From assembly GCF_000253255.1 (NCBI RefSeq), contig NC_015580.1, positions 403,001 through 467,000 of the forward strand: a stretch of DNA of 64,000 nt, given 5' to 3'. The notes under the pieces were generated by a model. It was not told the origin of the DNA. It made no database searches and was given only the letters and a program-made list of their open reading frames with translations. The stretch comes from Novosphingobium sp. PP1Y (GTDB lineage Bacteria; Pseudomonadota; Alphaproteobacteria; Sphingomonadales; Sphingomonadaceae). Every line of letters begins with the position of its first letter. Position 1 is the stretch's first letter. The position numbers were made by a program, and so were the translations under genes. Of this stretch, positions 24,066 through 33,248 are shown piece by piece.

Positions 24066-26906
24066 ATGGATCCCAAGCAGCACCTCTATCTCGTCGACGG
24101 CTCGGCCTACATTTTCCGCGCCTATCACCGCCTGCCGCCGCTGACGAACCCGGAAGGCACGCCGGTCGGTGCGGTCTACGGCTACACGACGATGCTGTGG
24201 AAGCTGGCAGACGATCTCAACAAGGCAGACGGGCCGACGCACCTGGCCGTCATCCTCGATGCCGGGAGCAAGTCGTTCCGCAACGACATCTACGAGGAAT
24301 ACAAGGCCAACCGTCCGCCGCCGCCCGAAGACCTGCGCCCGCAGTTCCCGCTGATCCGCGATGCGACGCGCGCCTTTTCGCTGCCATGCATCGAGGAACA
24401 GGGTTTCGAGGCCGACGACCTGATCGCCTCCTATGCCCGCGCCGCGGCCGAGCAGGGCTGGAACGTCACCATCGTCTCCTCGGACAAGGACCTGATGCAG
24501 CTGGTCGGTACTTGCGAGAAGGGCGGCGGCAAGATCGACATGCTGGACACGATGAAGAACCAGCGCATCGACATCGACGAGGTGGTCGAGAAATTCGGCG
24601 TGCCGCCGGAAAAGGTCGGCGATGTGCTGGCGCTGATGGGCGACTCGGTGGACAACGTACCGGGGGTCTATGGCGTCGGCCCCAAGACCGCGACCAAGCT
24701 GATCCAGGACTACGGCGATCTCGAAGCGGCGCTGGCTGCCGCGCCCGAGATGAAGAAGTCGAAGCTGCAGGAACGGCTGATCGAACAGGCCGAGCAGGCC
24801 CGCCTTTCGAAGGTGCTGGTCACGCTCAAGGAAGACTGCAACCTGCCGATGCCGATTGAGGACTTCAAGCTCGACGCGATCCCGCCCGAGCCTTTGGCAG
24901 CATTCCTCTCGACGCATGGTTTCACCAGCCTCCTGAAGCGCCTCAATGGCGGTGCGGGCAGCCCCGAGCGCGCGACCCAGCTCAACCCGGCCAAGCCGGT
25001 CACGGCGGGCGCCGGTCCCGCCGAAGGCGCCGCGCGCCAGTCGCCGCCGGAATTTCCCGCGCTCGACTATGCCGCCTACGAATGCGTGCAGACGCTCGAG
25101 GCTCTGCAGGCCTGGGTGGACAAGGCAGCCGCGGCGCATCTCGTCGCCGTCGATACCGAGACTTCCGCGCTCGATGCCATGCAGGCCGACCTGACCGGGG
25201 TCAGCCTGGCGATCGGGCCGAACGAGGCCTGCTACATTCCCCTTGGGCACGGCGGCAGCGACATGTTCGCCGAAAAACCGCAGCAGGTGCCGCTCGACAA
25301 GGCCATCGAGGCGCTCAAGCCGCTTCTGGAAAACGACGCGGTGCTCAAGGTCGGCCAGAACATCAAGTACGACCTCAACGTACTCGCCCGCTACGGCATC
25401 GCCGTGGCGCCGGTCGACGATACGATGATCGAGAGCTTCTGCCTCGATGCCGGTCGCTCCATCGACGGGATCGGCGGCGGTCACGGCATGGATGAACTGT
25501 CCGAGCGTCACCTCGGCCACAAGCCGATGGCGTTCAAGGATCTTTGCGGCACCGGCAAGAAGGCGATCCCCTTCGGCGAAGTTCCGCTCGACAAGGCGAC
25601 CCACTATGCGGCCGAAGATGCCGACGTCACCTGGCGGCTGCACACCGTGCTCAAGCCGCGTCTCTCCGAAGAAGGCGGCACCCGCATCTACGAGCGGGTC
25701 GATCGCCCGCTGATCCCCGTCGTCGCGCAGATGGAGCGCCACGGGATCAAGGTCGACCGCGAGAAGCTGGCCGGTCTTTCCAGCCAGTTCGCCGAGACGA
25801 TCGGCGCGCTCGAAGCCGAGATCCACGAGGCCGCAGGGCAGGAATTCACCATCGGCAGCCCCAAGCAGCTGGGCGAAGTACTGTTCGACAAGCTCGGCTA
25901 CAAGGGCGGCAAGAAGGGCAAGTCGGGGCAGTATTCCACCGACCAGTCGGTGCTCGAGAAGCTCGCCGGCGAAGGTGCGCAGGTCGCGACCAAGGTTCTC
26001 GAATGGCGCCAGCTCTCCAAGCTGCGCTCGACTTATACCGAGGCGCTGCAGGCAGCCATCAACCCGAAGACGGGCCGTGTTCATACCAGCTATTCGCTGG
26101 TCGGCGCGCAGACCGGCCGCTTGTCCTCGACCGATCCCAACCTGCAGAACATTCCGATCCGCACCGAGATAGGCCGCCAGATCCGCGACTGCTTCGTCGC
26201 GGACAGCGGCAATGTCCTGCTCGCGGCCGACTACTCGCAGATCGAGCTGCGGCTGGCCGCGTTCATGGCCGACGTGCCGAGCCTGAAGGAAGCCTTCGCC
26301 AATGGCGAGGACATCCACGCGCGCACGGCGCAGGAGATGTTCGGCACGGTCGATCGCGACACGCGCGGCCGGGCCAAGACGATCAACTTCGCGATCCTCT
26401 ACGGCATTTCGCGCTGGGGCCTTGCGGGCCGTCTCGGCGTCGAGGCCGACGAGGCGCAGGCCATGATCGACCGCTACTTCGAACGCTTCCCCGGCATCCA
26501 GCGCTATATCGCCTACACGCTCGAGCAGGTGCGCGAGCGCGGCTATTCGGAGACGCTGTTCGGCCGCAAGACCTGGTTCCCGCGTATCACCTCGAAGAAT
26601 CAGGCCGAGCGGCAGGGTAGCGAGCGCGCCGCGATCAATGCGCCGATTCAGGGCACATGCGCCGATATCATCAAGCGCGCGATGGTGCGCATGCAGCCTG
26701 AACTGGAACAGGCGGGCCTCGGCCACGTGCGCATGCTGCTGCAGGTGCACGACGAACTGGTCTTCGAACTGCCCGAAGCCGATGTTGCGGCGGCCTCGCA
26801 AGTCATCGAAAGGGTCATGGCGAGCGCGGCGGAACCGGCAGTCAAGCTGGACGTGCCGCTGGGCGTGGAGATCGGTTCGGGATCGAGCTGGGGCGCGGCG
26901 CACTGA
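24066..26906 (+). CDS. polA: DNA polymerase I
   Basis: A 946-residue PolA with all three domains. The 5'-3' exonuclease (residues 1 to about 290) shows YEEYKANRPPPPEDL and DDLIASYA. The 3'-5' proofreading domain is intact, with DTE at 363-365, the QNIKYDLNVL motif and YAAEDADVTW. The polymerase domain has DYSQIELR (motif A), KTINFAILYG (motif B) and HDE at 895-897 (motif C). It works in Okazaki fragment processing and repair. AGGGGA precedes the ATG. It is a single transcription unit as far as can be seen. Confidence 0.98.
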   Translation: MDPKQHLYLVDGSAYIFRAYHRLPPLTNPEGTPVGAVYGYTTMLWKLADDLNKADGPTHLAVILDAGSKSFRNDIYEEYKANRPPPPEDLRPQFPLIRDATRAFSLPCIEEQGFEADDLIASYARAAAEQGWNVTIVSSDKDLMQLVGTCEKGGGKIDMLDTMKNQRIDIDEVVEKFGVPPEKVGDVLALMGDSVDNVPGVYGVGPKTATKLIQDYGDLEAALAAAPEMKKSKLQERLIEQAEQARLSKVLVTLKEDCNLPMPIEDFKLDAIPPEPLAAFLSTHGFTSLLKRLNGGAGSPERATQLNPAKPVTAGAGPAEGAARQSPPEFPALDYAAYECVQTLEALQAWVDKAAAAHLVAVDTETSALDAMQADLTGVSLAIGPNEACYIPLGHGGSDMFAEKPQQVPLDKAIEALKPLLENDAVLKVGQNIKYDLNVLARYGIAVAPVDDTMIESFCLDAGRSIDGIGGGHGMDELSERHLGHKPMAFKDLCGTGKKAIPFGEVPLDKATHYAAEDADVTWRLHTVLKPRLSEEGGTRIYERVDRPLIPVVAQMERHGIKVDREKLAGLSSQFAETIGALEAEIHEAAGQEFTIGSPKQLGEVLFDKLGYKGGKKGKSGQYSTDQSVLEKLAGEGAQVATKVLEWRQLSKLRSTYTEALQAAINPKTGRVHTSYSLVGAQTGRLSSTDPNLQNIPIRTEIGRQIRDCFVADSGNVLLAADYSQIELRLAAFMADVPSLKEAFANGEDIHARTAQEMFGTVDRDTRGRAKTINFAILYGISRWGLAGRLGVEADEAQAMIDRYFERFPGIQRYIAYTLEQVRERGYSETLFGRKTWFPRITSKNQAERQGSERAAINAPIQGTCADIIKRAMVRMQPELEQAGLGHVRMLLQVHDELVFELPEADVAAASQVIERVMASAAEPAVKLDVPLGVEIGSGSSWGAAH

Positions 26907-26952
26907 CCGCCCGCATCGGGGCGCGTGAAATTACGCCCTTGATTATGCTGCA

Positions 26953-28107
26953 ATGCGGCATACCCTCGTGCGGATGATCCAGTTCATCGAGCGCAACCTC
27001 GTCGCCTTGCCCCTCTGGGCGGAGCAGCCCCTGCTTGCGGTGATTGCCGCTGCCATCGGCATTGCCATGGCACTGGTGATCCACTGGTTCCTCTTCCGCC
27101 TCCTGCGCCGGGTCGCCCGGTCGAGCAGCAACGATGCCGACGACATCGTCGTCAAGCGGCTGGCGCGGCCGACCCGTTATGCTTTCGTGGCGCTGGGCAT
27201 CGTTATGGCCGCGCGCGAGATGCCGGTGCTCGATGCGGTCTGGTCGCGCTTCTCGGGCTTCGTCATGCCGCTGCTGACGGGATGGATCGCGGTTGCGGTA
27301 CTGCGCGCATTCGTCGAGGCGATGATCCTGCGAAACGACATCTCGGTCGAGGACAACCGCAATGCCCGGCGCAGGCGCACCCGGCTGGCGATCTTCAGCC
27401 GCATCGGCACATTCCTGATCGTTTTCCTGACGGTCGCGGGCATGCTCGCCTCGATCCCCGGAGTGCGCGAGATCGGGGTGACGCTGATGGCCTCGGCCGG
27501 CCTTGCGGCCCTGGCGGTCGGTGCGGCGGCCCAGCCCGCACTCAAGGCTCTCATCGCCGGATTCCAGATGGCCCTGACCGAGCCGATAGCGATCGACGAC
27601 GTGGTGATCATCGACGGCGAGTGGGGCCGGATCGAGGATATCCGCACGACCTACGTGATCGTGCGCGTCTGGGACGACCGCCGGCTGGTGGTGCCGTCCA
27701 ACCGTTTTCTCGAGGATACTTTCCAGAACTGGACCAAGACCAGTTCCGAACTGCTCGGCACGGTCATGATCTACCTCGACCACGGGGCCGAGATCGCGCC
27801 GATCCGCGCCGAATATTCCCGGCAAATCGCCGCGCATCGGCTCTGGGACAAGCGCGCGCAGGTGCTGCAGGTCACGGATTGCGACAACGAGGCTATCGAG
27901 GTGCGCCTGTTGATGAGCGCAAAGGACGGACCCACGCTGTTCGACTTGCGCTGCGAAATCCGCGAATCGATGCTCGACTGGATTCGCCGCGAAATGCCGC
28001 AGGCCCTGGTTCGCCGCCGCACCCTGCCGGTCGCCCCGGTGGAGCTTGCCGCCGGCCCGTCGATGGTTGAGGCCATGGCCGGTGAGGGCAGGGGTTCGCT
28101 ACCTTAG
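26953..28107 (+). CDS. MscS-family mechanosensitive ion channel
   Basis: A 384-residue small-conductance channel homologue. Four or five hydrophobic helices precede the pore-lining helix (LMASAGLAALAVGAAAQP, then ALKALIAGFQ). The MscS beta domain follows (DVVIIDGEWGRIEDI, then VVPSNRF). These channels release solutes on hypo-osmotic shock. The start at 26953 is used, and an in-frame ATG at 26974 is also possible. The 46-bp gap from polA could allow readthrough. Confidence 0.88.
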   Translation: MRHTLVRMIQFIERNLVALPLWAEQPLLAVIAAAIGIAMALVIHWFLFRLLRRVARSSSNDADDIVVKRLARPTRYAFVALGIVMAAREMPVLDAVWSRFSGFVMPLLTGWIAVAVLRAFVEAMILRNDISVEDNRNARRRRTRLAIFSRIGTFLIVFLTVAGMLASIPGVREIGVTLMASAGLAALAVGAAAQPALKALIAGFQMALTEPIAIDDVVIIDGEWGRIEDIRTTYVIVRVWDDRRLVVPSNRFLEDTFQNWTKTSSELLGTVMIYLDHGAEIAPIRAEYSRQIAAHRLWDKRAQVLQVTDCDNEAIEVRLLMSAKDGPTLFDLRCEIRESMLDWIRREMPQALVRRRTLPVAPVELAAGPSMVEAMAGEGRGSLP

Positions 28108-28225
28108 GGGGCTTGCTGCCTTAGGGGCTGGCCGGCGCCGCACCTGCCAGGATTTGCGAGCGAACGCGCGGAGAGCCCGGATAGGCAGACGCCAGTTGGG
28201 TAGCTGGCCTGGCCCTGGCCCCAAG

Positions 28226-28258
28226 GAAAAAGCCCGGCCTGCACAGACCGGGCTTTCC
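28226..28258 (-). terminator. Terminator of the CDC48-like gene
   Basis: AAAGCCCGG/CCGGGCTTT with a 10-nt loop. On the minus strand the stem is followed by TTTTTCC. It also has a short T-run on the plus strand and may close the channel gene as well. The rest of 28108-28280 holds nothing recognisable. Confidence 0.75.
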
Positions 28259-28280
28259 CTGAGCTTCGAGCCGGGACCGA

Positions 28281-30596
28281 TCAGTCCCCGTGTTTCCTGT
28301 CTCTAGTCGATTCCACCATGCCGGGGGTGATGAAGCCGATGGGGGCCACTTCCATCGCGCGCTTCTTCAACTCGCCCTTCATGCGGCCATACTCGTTCTC
28401 CATTTCCTCTGTCACTGTCGCGCGGCTGTCTTCCAGGGCTTCCTCGAAGTCAGCCATGCTTACCGACAGGACGTCGGCGCCGCCCTTGCGGATTGCAATG
28501 AGGCCCGCGCGGCGCACCACGTCTTCCAGGTCTGCGCCGGTGAAGCGCTCGGTCCGTTCGGCGATGTCTGCCAGCGAGACGTCTTCGGCCAGCGGCATCT
28601 TCGAGGTATGGATCCCCAGGATGTGCTCGCGTCCGGCCGTGTCGGGCGTGCCGACATAGACCAGCTCGTCGAAGCGGCCAGGGCGCAGCAGCGCCGGGTC
28701 GACAAGCGTCGGGCGGTTGGTTGCGCCGATCAGGACGACCGACTGCAGTTCCTCCATCCCGTCCATCTCGGCCAGGATCGTGTTGACCACGCGGGCGGTG
28801 ACCTGCGGTTCACCGAAACCGCCGCCTGAACCGCGGGCGGGTACGAGGCTGTCGATCTCGTCGATGAAGATGACGCAGGGGGCAACCTGGCGGGCACGGG
28901 CGAAGAGTCGGGCGATCTGCTGCTCGCTTTCGCCGTACCATTTGGACAGCAGGTCCGAGGACTTGATCGAGATGAAGTTCGCCTCGGCTTCCTTGGCGAC
29001 GGCCTTGGCCAGCAGCGTCTTGCCGGTGCCCGGCGGGCCGTAGAGCAGGAAGCCCTTGGCCGGGCGGATGCCCAGCTTGTGGAACGCCTCGGGGTTCTTA
29101 AGCGGCAGTTCGATGCCTTCCTTGAGCTTGAGCTGCGCCTCGTCGAGCCCGCCGATATCGGCCCAGCCGATATTGGGCACCTGCACCATGACTTCGCGCA
29201 TTGCCGAAGGCTGGATGCGCTTGAGCGCCTCGATGAAGTCCTCGCGGGTGACCGAGAGGTTCTCCAGCACCTCGGGCGGGATCGTGCGCGCTTCGAGGTC
29301 GATCTGCGGCATGATCCGGCGCACTGCCTCGATCGCGGCTTCGCGGGCGAGCGCGGCGAGGTCGGCACCGACGAAGCCATGCGTGGTACGCGCCAGTTCC
29401 TTGAGGTCCACCTTGTCGCCCAGCGGCATGCCGCGGGTGTGAATGGACAGGATCTCGCGCCGCCCGCTCTCGTCGGGCACGCCTATCACGATTTCGCGGT
29501 CGAAGCGTCCGGGACGGCGAAGCGCCTCGTCGATCGCCTCGGGCCGGTTGGTTGCTGCGATAACGACCACGTGGGCGCGGCTGTTGAGGCCGTCCATCAG
29601 CGTGAGCAGCTGGGCGACGAGACGCTTTTCCGCCTCGCCGTGGACCTGGCTGCGCTTGGGCGCGATCGAATCGATCTCGTCGATGAAGATAATCGCCGGG
29701 GCAGCCTTGGTCGCCTCGTCGAACACCTCGCGCAGGGCCTTCTCGCTGTCGCCATAGCCGGAGCCCATGATCTCGGGCCCGTTGATCGAGAAGAAGTTGG
29801 CCTCGCTCTCGTTGGCGACGGCCTGCGCCAGGCGGGTCTTGCCGGTTCCCGGCGGACCATGGAGCAGCACGCCCTTGGGCGGCGCGACGCCTAGTCGGGT
29901 GAACAGCTCGGGGTAGCGGAGCGGCAGCTCGACCATTTCACGCAGCTGGCGGATGGTATCGCCCATGCCGCCCACGTCGTCGTAGTTGATGTCGCCGCGC
30001 CGGGCTTCGGCTTCCTCGAAGACCTCGCGCAGTTCGACTTCGGTATTCTCGTCGATGTGCACGATGCCGCGCGGCGTGGTCGAAACGACGTTCAGGCGGA
30101 TCTGCGTCAGGGCATAGGCCGGCGCATTGAACATGCGGCGCAGTTGCGGGGGAATGTCGGCCACCTGCTGCTGACCGGTCGTGGCGACGAGGTCGCCCTG
30201 GACCATCGGACGGCCCGCGAAGTTGCGCTTGAGCGCGGCGGAGGGGCCCTGCAGGCGCATTTCCTTTTGCGCGGGGGCGAAGACGACCCGCTGGGCCGGA
30301 CGCGATTCGCCCTTGCGGACCGTGACGTGATCGCCCGAACCGACTTCGGCATTGACGCGCTGGAGACCGTCGAGCCGGATGACTTCGAGCCCTTCGTCTT
30401 CGGGATAGGCCAGAACGGCCTGAGCCACCGTCACCGACTTGCCGGTGATTTCTAGCACATCGCCCTCCATCGCGCCGATCGCCGAGAGCGATCCGCGCGA
30501 CATTCGGGCAATGCCCTGGCCGCTCTCTTCCTGCCGGGCGGCCGCGACTTGCAGCCTGACCGTCCGTTCATCCACCTGGGGTGGGGCGTCCGCCAT
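28281..30596 (-). CDS. CDC48/p97-type AAA ATPase
   Basis: A 771-residue protein with the full architecture of archaeal VAT and eukaryotic p97: an N domain (double-psi barrel and four-stranded parts, residues about 5-190) and two AAA modules. Walker A motifs are at 247-254 and 520-527 (GPPGTGKT). Walker B FIDEID follows in both, and the D1 sensor/Arg-finger region RRPGRFDREI is intact. Such hexamers unfold proteins for degradation or disassembly. Bacterial members are sporadic. Start 30596 is preferred because AAGGAAAGGAA lies just upstream. The ORF runs back to 30644. Confidence 0.93.
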   Translation of the reverse strand: MADAPPQVDERTVRLQVAAARQEESGQGIARMSRGSLSAIGAMEGDVLEITGKSVTVAQAVLAYPEDEGLEVIRLDGLQRVNAEVGSGDHVTVRKGESRPAQRVVFAPAQKEMRLQGPSAALKRNFAGRPMVQGDLVATTGQQQVADIPPQLRRMFNAPAYALTQIRLNVVSTTPRGIVHIDENTEVELREVFEEAEARRGDINYDDVGGMGDTIRQLREMVELPLRYPELFTRLGVAPPKGVLLHGPPGTGKTRLAQAVANESEANFFSINGPEIMGSGYGDSEKALREVFDEATKAAPAIIFIDEIDSIAPKRSQVHGEAEKRLVAQLLTLMDGLNSRAHVVVIAATNRPEAIDEALRRPGRFDREIVIGVPDESGRREILSIHTRGMPLGDKVDLKELARTTHGFVGADLAALAREAAIEAVRRIMPQIDLEARTIPPEVLENLSVTREDFIEALKRIQPSAMREVMVQVPNIGWADIGGLDEAQLKLKEGIELPLKNPEAFHKLGIRPAKGFLLYGPPGTGKTLLAKAVAKEAEANFISIKSSDLLSKWYGESEQQIARLFARARQVAPCVIFIDEIDSLVPARGSGGGFGEPQVTARVVNTILAEMDGMEELQSVVLIGATNRPTLVDPALLRPGRFDELVYVGTPDTAGREHILGIHTSKMPLAEDVSLADIAERTERFTGADLEDVVRRAGLIAIRKGGADVLSVSMADFEEALEDSRATVTEEMENEYGRMKGELKKRAMEVAPIGFITPGMVESTRDRKHGD

Positions 30597-30784
30597 GTGA
30601 TTCCTTTCCTTCGCCCATTTCCCTCGTCTGTCGCGCGTCGACATCGCGACTTTTCGGAGAGTGATCCTGAGCTAGGTATCGCCCCGAGGGATTTCAAACG
30701 AACGGTGGTGGCAATCTCAAGTTCCCGCGCGCGAACGCGGCACTCGCGGGCACCATTCTTTGGTAACGCTCACAAATTGCGGAC

Positions 30785-30848
30785 AAAAAAAGGCCCGGAC
30801 GTTACCGACCGGGCCGTGGAAGTTTTGGGAGAGGATGCCTGAAAGGCA
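30785..30848 (-). ncRNA. Candidate small RNA
   Basis: On the minus strand a 5-bp hairpin TGCCT-TTC-AGGCA (30848-30836) is followed by a single-stranded C-rich stretch (TCCTCTCCCAAAACTTCCAC). A complete terminator then follows: GGCCCGG/CCGGGCC with seven Ts. A possible promoter, TTGCAC (30882-30877) with CATAAC (30859-30854) 17 bp away, would start transcription at about 30847. The unpaired CCUCUCCC could pair with Shine-Dalgarno sequences. No annotated gene ends nearby that would need this terminator. I do not recognise an RNA family. Confidence 0.4.
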
Positions 30849-30859
30849 GTTTCGTTATG

Positions 30860-31363
30860 ACTCCAGTCGCCCTTTTGTGCAAGTGCGAAATGCAATTTCC
30901 GGAGATGCAAAAAATTCAATTGTGATTGCGATTAGGCCAAGTGCCCTGGAGGAATCGCCGTAATGCACGGGAAATGACAGGAAACCACATTCGAATCAGG
31001 TTTCATATTCCATTGTAATGTCTGCAGGTTTTGGCGGTGGCATGCTGCGCACTGGGCATTCCTGCTGCGACGCGATATCTCCTAAGCTACCTCAGGATCT
31101 TGTCGCCGTATCGTCAGGCTTATTGCTTCGTGGGACTGAATTGCGGGTGAACCGATGGCCCGTTCAAGACCCGAATCAGCCCGCGACTCACCGAAAGCAG
31201 GAGGCAATGGGTCCTGGCGCTGCCAGCGAGTCGTTTTCGGTGTCCGACGCATCGGCTGCGCCGGAGGCCGGATTATCAGGTAAGCGGGAAACCTGCCCAT
31301 GCCGTCACCCCGGATCGGTTCCAGGGCGATGGCAAGTGGCTGATCAGAGAACCGGCGTGGCGG
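30860..31363. other. Intergenic region without a recognised gene
   Basis: About 500 bases, AT-richer than the surroundings for the first 170. Short ORFs on both strands have no ribosome binding site or family resemblance. I see no tRNA, 6S RNA, tmRNA or riboswitch signature. Apart from the candidate small RNA promoter at its left edge I find nothing in it. Confidence 0.5.
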
Positions 31364-32146
31364 TCAGTGTACCAGCAGAAGGGCCGGCGACTTTGCCTCG
31401 TTGAGGAAATAGGCGGTGACGCCGCCGAACAGGAATTCGCGCATCCGGCTCTTGCCGTAGGCGCCCATCACCAGGAGTTCGGCATGGTTCTGCGCCACGG
31501 CAGTTGCGATCGTCTCTTCGGTCGAGCCGCGACGCTGGTGCTCCTCGAACTCGGCGTGAATGCCGTGGCGCGAGAGATAGCGCAGCGCTTCGGTGCCGGG
31601 ATAGCCGCCCGGCTTCTCGGCTACGGAAATCAACTTCACCATCTGGCAGTCGGCGAGCAGCGGCACCGAGGCGCGCAGCGCGGCAGCGGCCTGTTCGCCG
31701 CCGTCCCAGGCGATGCACGCGCGGCGGATCGGCACTTCCAGGCCCTTGCCGTCGGGCAGGGCGAGAACCGGAGTGCTGGAGATCAGCGCCACTTCGCCGG
31801 CCAGTCCGCCCGAGCGCGATACGATCACGAGATCGGACAGGCGGGCCGCACCGGCCAGGGCGTTGACCGGGTCGTCCTCGCTGCGCAGGACATTGAACGG
31901 CACATCGTCGCGCGAGAGGCGCGCCTCGATCGCTTCGGCGGCGGCATCGTCTTCGCCGCGCGCCTGTTCCAGCGCATCGGAGATCACGTAGCTACCGCCC
32001 ATGGGGTCCATGGCGATGTAGCGGGTTACCGGCGTATCGACGAGGACGGTGACGTGACCGTCGGTCCGTCGTGCCAGGTCAAGCGCAGTGTTGATCCGGA
32101 CATCGCTGTCCGGCTTGCGGTCCGCATTGACGAGAATCGAGCGCAT
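31364..32146 (-). CDS. Universal stress protein, two Usp domains
   Basis: A 260-residue protein with tandem UspA folds. The second domain ends with the ATP-binding type signature VMGAYGKSRMREFLFGGVT, then ALLLVH, matching the family G-x2-G-x9-G-S/T pattern. The first domain has the weaker VIVSRSGG. Such proteins act in stress survival and bind nucleotides. ATG 32146 is chosen because GGGAG lies 8 bp upstream. ATG 32152 and a longer start at 32212 are in frame. Confidence 0.9.
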   Translation of the reverse strand: MRSILVNADRKPDSDVRINTALDLARRTDGHVTVLVDTPVTRYIAMDPMGGSYVISDALEQARGEDDAAAEAIEARLSRDDVPFNVLRSEDDPVNALAGAARLSDLVIVSRSGGLAGEVALISSTPVLALPDGKGLEVPIRRACIAWDGGEQAAAALRASVPLLADCQMVKLISVAEKPGGYPGTEALRYLSRHGIHAEFEEHQRRGSTEETIATAVAQNHAELLVMGAYGKSRMREFLFGGVTAYFLNEAKSPALLLVH

Positions 32147-32256
32147 GTCCATTTCTCCCACTGATTTTCGAACCTTAGCGGGAAGGTACGCTCCCGCCAT
32201 GACCGAGATCAAACATTAATCGCATTTGCTGTCACGATCGGTGGCCCGGTTCCTCT

Positions 32257-33159
32257 TCAAAGCGTTATCGGCGCTGCCTGTTCCGGATGTGCGTCCACTG
32301 TCAGGCGGCTTGCCCGTGCGAACAGCTCGAGAATGACGGGCTCGCGTTCACGCGTGCGAATCGCCGCCTCGAAATGTACCTTCTGTTCGGGCCGCGGCAG
32401 GATTTCGACGAGGGACCCGCTCTGCAGATGCTCTCTTACCATGGTTTCGGGCAGGACCGCAGCGCCCCGTCCGCTGCAGACGATCTCGATCATGGTGCGC
32501 ACGTTGTTGCAGGTATGCAGCGCCCGCGGGGCAAGGCCGTGGGCCGCCAGCGTGTTCACGGCGACAGCGTGGATCGGCGAGTGATCGGGCAGTGACCAGA
32601 CCGGCAGCGGTTGCGCGAACCCGCCCGCGCGCGCCACCGCAGGGCCGGCCACCCAGGCGAGGTCAACCGAGCCGATCGGCGTCGTGCGAATCCCGGGGCT
32701 AGCTACCGGACCGGCAAGAAAGACGATGTCGCGCGTGCCCGACAAAAGCTGCTGGAGCAGGCGTGCGGTCAGGTCGAGGTCGATTTCCATGGTGACGCCG
32801 GGGCGTTCGCGCTCGATTGCGCCGATGAAGGCGGGCAGGCAGCTCGCCGCCGCTATCTCGCCCGAGCCGATGCGCACCGCGCCCGTTGCGCCGGCGAAGT
32901 CGCTCGCTTCCAGCAGTACCTGTTCCAGCCCGCTGCGCAGCGGTTCGCAGGCCTGCACAAGCCTGCGCCCGCGGGCGGTGAGAACCATTCGGCGTCCGTC
33001 GCGTTGGAACAGCGAGAGCCCCAGTTGCTCCTCGATCTCGCGCACCCGGGCGGAAATCGCCGGCTGGGTCGTGTTCAGCCGCTGCGCGGCCGCCGCGAAA
33101 GTGCCCAGGCGGTCGATCCACATGAGCGTTTCCAGATGATAGAGCGCAATCCGTTTCAT
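32257..33159 (-). CDS. LysR-family transcriptional regulator
   Basis: A 300-residue LysR protein. The N-terminal winged helix-turn-helix covers residues about 5-62 (TFAAAAQRLNTTQPAISARVREIEE, shortened here). The C-terminal substrate-binding domain has two Rossmann-like lobes. It is divergent from scoA with 89 bp between the starts. This is the classic LysR arrangement for autoregulation and control of the neighbour. The effector is probably a ketone-body or beta-keto acid related compound, but this is inferred only from position. Confidence 0.92.
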   Translation of the reverse strand: MKRIALYHLETLMWIDRLGTFAAAAQRLNTTQPAISARVREIEEQLGLSLFQRDGRRMVLTARGRRLVQACEPLRSGLEQVLLEASDFAGATGAVRIGSGEIAAASCLPAFIGAIERERPGVTMEIDLDLTARLLQQLLSGTRDIVFLAGPVASPGIRTTPIGSVDLAWVAGPAVARAGGFAQPLPVWSLPDHSPIHAVAVNTLAAHGLAPRALHTCNNVRTMIEIVCSGRGAAVLPETMVREHLQSGSLVEILPRPEQKVHFEAAIRTREREPVILELFARASRLTVDAHPEQAAPITL

Positions 33160-33168
33160 AGAGCCTGC

Positions 33169-33184
33169 TTATCGAAACAGATAA
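33169..33184. promoter_or_regulatory. Inverted repeat in the LysR-scoA intergenic region (candidate operator)
   Basis: TTATC-N6-GATAA lies 10 bp upstream of the LysR start and 65 bp upstream of scoA. Length and symmetry fit a LysR-type site (close to T-N11-A). Confidence 0.45.
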
Positions 33185-33248
33185 AAAACAATCGCTATTC
33201 GTAATGTCATTGCATGTCTAGGGTGCCGCGCAAGCGAGAGGAGATCCG

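Noticed and set aside
24006..26903. A 965-codon minus-strand frame opposite polA
   Set aside because: Mirror of polA codon usage. polA carries all expected motifs, while the antisense product is Arg/Leu/Asp-rich without a fold signature.
31018..31404. A plus-strand 128-codon ORF in the gap before the universal stress protein
   Set aside because: No ribosome binding site, no hydrophobic or domain pattern, and it runs into the end of the Usp gene.
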